A stretch of DNA of 17,436 nucleotides, from positions 1-17,436 of the forward strand of contig DATHNI010000493.1 in assembly GCA_035486135.1 (NCBI GenBank), in the 5' to 3' direction. The notes beneath the pieces are model-generated. The model saw nothing but the letters and a program-made list of their open reading frames with translations. It did no database searches and had not been told where the DNA came from. This document shows positions 14,476 to 17,436 of the stretch, piece after piece. The position numbers and the translations under genes are program-made. How positions within the stretch are numbered: position 1 is the first letter of the stretch; each line of letters opens with the position of its first letter. This stretch comes from JASHVB01 sp035486135. GTDB lineage: Bacteria > Pseudomonadota > Alphaproteobacteria > Acetobacterales > Acetobacteraceae.

Positions 14476-16524
14476 TCACAATCGCACGGTGATGCTGGCG
14501 ATGATCCGCCGCTCCACCAGCGGTCCGGCGGTCTCAATCAACTGCGACCGGTTGAACTGCTGCGCCGTCACCGCCATCAACACCGCGTCGGTCAGCCGAT
14601 ACCCCACCCGGGCGTTCATCGTGACATAGCTGTCGACATCGACCGGCAGCAGCGCGGTGCGATCGGGGTTGAGCCGGAAGTCGAGATAGCTCGACTGCCA
14701 CCGCGCCACCAGGTCAAGCTCCAGCCTGTCCCTGGTGTAGCCGATGCCGCCGATCACCACATTTTCCGGCGCACTATGGGCGTAGTCCACGATACTGCTC
14801 GGCATCGCCCCATCGTTGAGCACCGTATGATTGGTGGTGGCCGCCAGCGCATAGCTGGCGTTCCAGCGGAACCCCTGCACATTCTGCCCCTTGACCTCCA
14901 GCTCCGTCCCCGCCGCGCTGCTCCAGCCGACATTGCTCGACAGGAACAGCGGCGCCCCGGCCGGCGAGAACGTCAGCGGCGCGCCGAATGGCGTCGAGAT
15001 GATGTCGTTGATCCGCTGCACGAAGAACGCGGCCCGCACCGTGGAACCGATCGGCGGCACGGCACGATCGTAGTCCAGTTCCGCGCTCCACACGATCGAG
15101 GGGTGCAGGTCCGGCGTCCCGGCATAGGCCAGCGGTCCGTAGAACCCGGCCGGCACCTGCAACGCGTATTCGAACAGTGTCGGCAATTGCACGCCACGCG
15201 CCGCGGTCACGCGGAAAATGTCCACCTGCGTGGCGTCCCACACCACGCCCGAGTTGAAGCTTGGCTGGGTCACCGTCGTGCTGTCGTAGTCCGACGTGGT
15301 CAGCCCGGATTCCGGCAGCAGCGTTCCCGCATAGTGCAGCAGCATGTGGTCGAGGCGCAGCGCGTTGGTAAGCTCGACAGTCGGCACCACCTGCCAGTCC
15401 CACATCAGGCTGGCGGCGTAAACCTGGTTGCTGATCGTGCCCAGCACCAGGTCGCCGGAGTTGTCGGCGTTCTCGCGGTATTCCAGGCCCAGCCGCACCG
15501 TGTTCGCGGCGCCGAGCTTCACCAGGTCGCTGGCTTGCACGACATAGGTCGTCTGGTATTCGCCCAGGGTCAGCGGCGTGCCGAAGCTGATGTTCTCGAT
15601 CCGCACCTGCGCGTCGTTGCGGTAGGCGGTCAGGTTGAGCAATCCGAGCCTTGTGTCGGCATTGACGCCGGCGAGAACCGCGGTCGTCACCAGCCGCTCG
15701 GTATCGTACACGCCCGGCGGCTCTTGTTCCGCAAGCCTGGTGTCGCCGATGCTCGCCTCGGCGAACATTTCGGTATCCGGCGTGATCTGCCAGCGTCCGA
15801 CCGACCGGAACGTGCCGGTGAACGGCGACTGCCGCGCCTCGGCGTCCTGCGGCCCCAACAGGCCAGGGGGGAAGTCGTGCGAGCTGAAGCCGCCCAGCGA
15901 CAGCCGCAGGCCGGCGGTGTCGCCGATCTGTCCGGTGCCGATCGCCGAGCCGCCGAGATAGTCCTGCGTGCCGCCCAGGACCGTTGCGACGTTCAGATGG
16001 TCGCGCAGCGGATCGTAGGTGATGATATTGATCACGCCACCGACCGCATTGAAGCCGTACAGCGCCGAATTCGGCCCCTTGATCACCTCGATCTGGCGGA
16101 TCTCGTCGAGCTGCACCGGGATCGCGGCCCAGATGATGCGGCCGTAATCGACCATGTACACCTGCCGCCCATCGACCAGCACCATCAGGTGCGGGTTGGA
16201 CGACTGGTTATAGCCGCGAATGCCGACATCCGCGTCGGCCAGGCCGTCTTCCCGCACGTCGACGCCAGCCACGAACCGCAGCACGTCTGGGATGCTGGTC
16301 GCACCGGAGCGGCGGATGTCGTCCTGTGTGATGATCTCGATGTTGGCCGGTGCGTCGGCGGCGCGTTGCGGCTTGCCGGTCACCGACATGGTCACCGGCT
16401 CGCCGAACAATGTTTCCATCGCGCCGTAGTCCACGGACTGCGCCGCGGCGGGGCGGCCACCCAGCATGACGATCACAGTCAGCACGGCGGCCAGAGCAAA
16501 CGCCACGCACAATGCTACGGTCAT
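14476..16524 (-). CDS. TonB-dependent outer-membrane receptor
   Basis: A 682-residue precursor. A signal peptide is visible (hydrophobic 5-20, cleavage likely near 28, GRPAAAQS). It is followed by a TonB-box-like segment, ETLFGEPVTMSVTG (37-50), and a plug domain (about 58-170) with IEIITQDDIRRSGATSIPDV, VDGRQVY and IEVIKGPNSALYGFNAVGGV. The remaining 500 residues form the barrel with many alternating strands. Such receptors import ferric siderophores, cobalamin or other scarce ligands using TonB-ExbBD energy. The plug style resembles the siderophore/colicin/cobalamin group, but the ligand is not readable. The last residues are SITVRL, not the usual terminal Phe. I chose the ATG at 16524 because it begins the signal peptide; its ribosome site is weak, and an in-frame ATG at 16587 would bury the signal 21 residues in. 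No TonB, ABC-importer or regulator genes are adjacent. Confidence 0.94.
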   Translation of the reverse strand: MTVALCVAFALAAVLTVIVMLGGRPAAAQSVDYGAMETLFGEPVTMSVTGKPQRAADAPANIEIITQDDIRRSGATSIPDVLRFVAGVDVREDGLADADVGIRGYNQSSNPHLMVLVDGRQVYMVDYGRIIWAAIPVQLDEIRQIEVIKGPNSALYGFNAVGGVINIITYDPLRDHLNVATVLGGTQDYLGGSAIGTGQIGDTAGLRLSLGGFSSHDFPPGLLGPQDAEARQSPFTGTFRSVGRWQITPDTEMFAEASIGDTRLAEQEPPGVYDTERLVTTAVLAGVNADTRLGLLNLTAYRNDAQVRIENISFGTPLTLGEYQTTYVVQASDLVKLGAANTVRLGLEYRENADNSGDLVLGTISNQVYAASLMWDWQVVPTVELTNALRLDHMLLHYAGTLLPESGLTTSDYDSTTVTQPSFNSGVVWDATQVDIFRVTAARGVQLPTLFEYALQVPAGFYGPLAYAGTPDLHPSIVWSAELDYDRAVPPIGSTVRAAFFVQRINDIISTPFGAPLTFSPAGAPLFLSSNVGWSSAAGTELEVKGQNVQGFRWNASYALAATTNHTVLNDGAMPSSIVDYAHSAPENVVIGGIGYTRDRLELDLVARWQSSYLDFRLNPDRTALLPVDVDSYVTMNARVGYRLTDAVLMAVTAQQFNRSQLIETAGPLVERRIIASITVRL

Positions 16525-16909
16525 CGTTACGGCTCTCGAAACATCCCGCGGTAAGCCGCAACAAACGTAATTGTGGAGGCGCCCCATTGCGGCATGGTTG
16601 CGCACGATCGCAACGCGTGGCCGCGACAGCTTCGGGCACGACGATCCGGAGTCGGGCGCTGCGGGAGCACACTGTGCCCAAGCCCCATCCGGCCAACCGG
16701 CCCGGCCACGAAGCAAATGCGGCATACGCGCGCTACTCCATCCCATCGCGTTCGATGGGGTTCAATGCGGTCACGCTATACGCAAGACCTTACGCAATGA
16801 TGAACGCGCGCGGGTGTGTGGTGGCGAACTGCCAATTCGTCCCGGCGGAAGCCGGACCTCACGCGCTCAGCTTGCAGCGGAGGTGCTGATCGTTTCTGGA
16901 AAATTTATC

Positions 16910-16965
16910 GCAGAGCCCGCAGAGACGCAGAGATCGCAGCGCAGCCGTTGGCCGCAACTAAAGAT
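16910..16965. repeat. Degenerate CGCAGAG-type short repeat tract
   Basis: CGCAGAG or close variants recur about every 9-10 nt: CGCAGAGCC, CGCAGAGACGCAGAG, then ATCGCAGCGCAG. Similar tracts occur as dispersed intergenic sequence in several proteobacterial genomes (from general knowledge). The function is unknown. Confidence 0.55.
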
Positions 16966-17060
16966 GTCGCGCATAGCCGGCCGTCATCGCGCGTACGCTG
17001 GTGACGCGCCGTGCCTCGCTCCGCCGCAATCGTGCGTCGCGCGCCAAAGCAAGCAAGACT

Positions 17061-17100
17061 CAACGCAAATGAACGCAAATAAGCCAAGATAAACGCGAAT
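17061..17100. repeat. Tract of four 10-bp degenerate repeats
   Basis: Consecutive decamers read CAACGCAAAT, GAACGCAAAT, AAGCCAAGAT and AAACGCGAAT. They lie in the same gene-free gap. The tract is AT-richer than its surroundings. Confidence 0.6.
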
Positions 17101-17230
17101 ATGCCTGAGTCTGTCACGATCGTTCACGGTGGACATCGCGCGACCGTTCGCGCCGAGCCGCGCCGCCGCGGTGAACCTTCCCTGCCCCGTGAGACACGGA
17201 ATTAGACACACACAATTGCTGTCATCGTAT

Positions 17231-17282
17231 CTGTTGCCGGAGCCGCGCTTGCCGCTAGTGGCAAGCGCGGCTCCGGCAACAG
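17231..17282. repeat. 23-bp perfect inverted repeat with 6-nt loop
   Basis: The arms 17231-17253 and 17260-17282 are perfectly complementary, with loop GCTAGT. There is no T-run on either side, so it does not look like an intrinsic terminator. It begins 12 nt from the point where the IS3 transposase homology stops. It could be a terminal remnant, a small palindromic insertion or a protein-binding site. Confidence 0.93.
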
Positions 17283-17294
17283 TCTCGTCTCAAA

Positions 17295-17436
17295 CACCCA
17301 GAGCTGGTTGATCGCCATCGGTTCGACGCTGCGTGCCAGATTCGGGTACAGCCGGAACTGATGCCGCGAGTCCGTCGTCACCACGAACCCCCGCTTCGGC
17401 ACGCAGAGCAGATTGTCCTCGCGCCGAATGCGCTCC
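17295..17436 (-). pseudogene. IS3-family transposase (OrfB) fragment, truncated
   Basis: Reading the minus strand from the right edge, the frame gives RREDNLLCVPKRGFVVTTDS, then a linker, then YPNLARSVEP and AINQLWV. This matches the region just before the DDE catalytic core of IS3-group OrfB, where NQLWV is normally followed by ADITY(I/V) and the first catalytic Asp. Here the homology stops at NQLWV (about 17295). The frame then runs into unrelated sequence and the 23-bp palindrome. The whole catalytic domain (DDE, roughly 150-180 residues) is missing on this side, so no active transposase can come from this end. The start lies outside the window. The source IS cannot be named more finely. 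Confidence 0.85.

Larger units (their letters stand above)
16525..17230. other. Gene-free stretch upstream of TonB receptor
   Basis: No credible gene is seen on either strand; open frames here are short, overlap each other and resemble nothing recognisable. It should contain the receptor promoter, but I find no clear Fur-like dyad or cobalamin-riboswitch box. It contains a small dyad, CCGGC-GGAA-GCCGG (16842-16855), and two tracts of short degenerate repeats annotated separately. Confidence 0.6.

Noticed and set aside
14188..16554. 788-codon plus-strand open frame over the TonB receptor
   Set aside because: It is Arg/His-rich shadow translation opposite a gene with unmistakable signal peptide, plug and barrel sequence.
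16525..16700. Cobalamin riboswitch or Fur box ahead of the TonB receptor
   Set aside because: I looked because such receptors are often controlled this way, but I see neither a B12-box nor a convincing AT-rich Fur dyad.
17231..17282. Intrinsic transcription terminator
   Set aside because: The stem is strong but no T-run follows on either strand, and no intact gene ends nearby.
17129..17311. 60-codon plus-strand open frame
   Set aside because: Most of its second half is just the palindrome translated; the other strand gives nearly the same peptide. There is no gene evidence.

Overview
This is a high-GC (roughly two thirds G+C by eye) bacterial chromosome segment. It suggests an alphaproteobacterium, most likely Rhodospirillales/Acetobacteraceae. 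The evidence is the LeuS and dodecin sequence style, the giant glycine/alanine-rich adhesin, and intergenic palindromes of the 'GTCATGGCCGGC…CCACGACTTTCC' type. That placement is inference; no 16S or other marker gene is present.

Layout. (1) 15-3038, minus strand: a tight three-gene operon reading MFS transporter, acyl-CoA-dehydrogenase-fold flavin monooxygenase, then VOC metalloenzyme. It looks like a small uptake-and-oxidation cassette, probably for an aromatic or similar carbon source. (2) 3166-3411, plus strand: a short Cys-rich DUF1272 protein, divergent from the operon. (3) 3592-6123, minus: leucyl-tRNA synthetase (leuS). (4) 6304-6510, minus: dodecin, a small flavin-binding protein. 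(5) 6800-14080, minus: a 2,426-residue repeat adhesin. It has an N-terminal beta-helix, an alternating 47/49-residue repeat block, a cadherin-like segment, a 74-residue repeat block and an RTX-like C-terminus, and it is presumably exported by a type I system encoded elsewhere. (6) 14476-16524, minus: a TonB-dependent outer-membrane receptor. (7) 16525-17294: a gene-free stretch with short degenerate repeats and a 23-bp perfect palindrome. (8) From 17295 to the right edge: an IS3-family transposase remnant that breaks off close to that palindrome.

Three intergenic gaps each follow a stop codon (DUF1272, adhesin, TonB receptor). Each holds a member of one palindromic element family. Outer arms pair with each other, while each arm carries its own internal mini-hairpin whose sequence differs but whose symmetry is kept. 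One copy (14251-14439) has extra tandem copies of its terminal stub on both sides.

I see no defence system, CRISPR array, tRNA, rRNA or complete mobile element. The most unusual content is the precise repeat architecture of the adhesin gene and the structurally covarying palindromic elements. The surface proteins (adhesin, TonB receptor) sit next to each other on one strand but are separated by a 395-nt gap with a strong hairpin, so co-transcription is doubtful.
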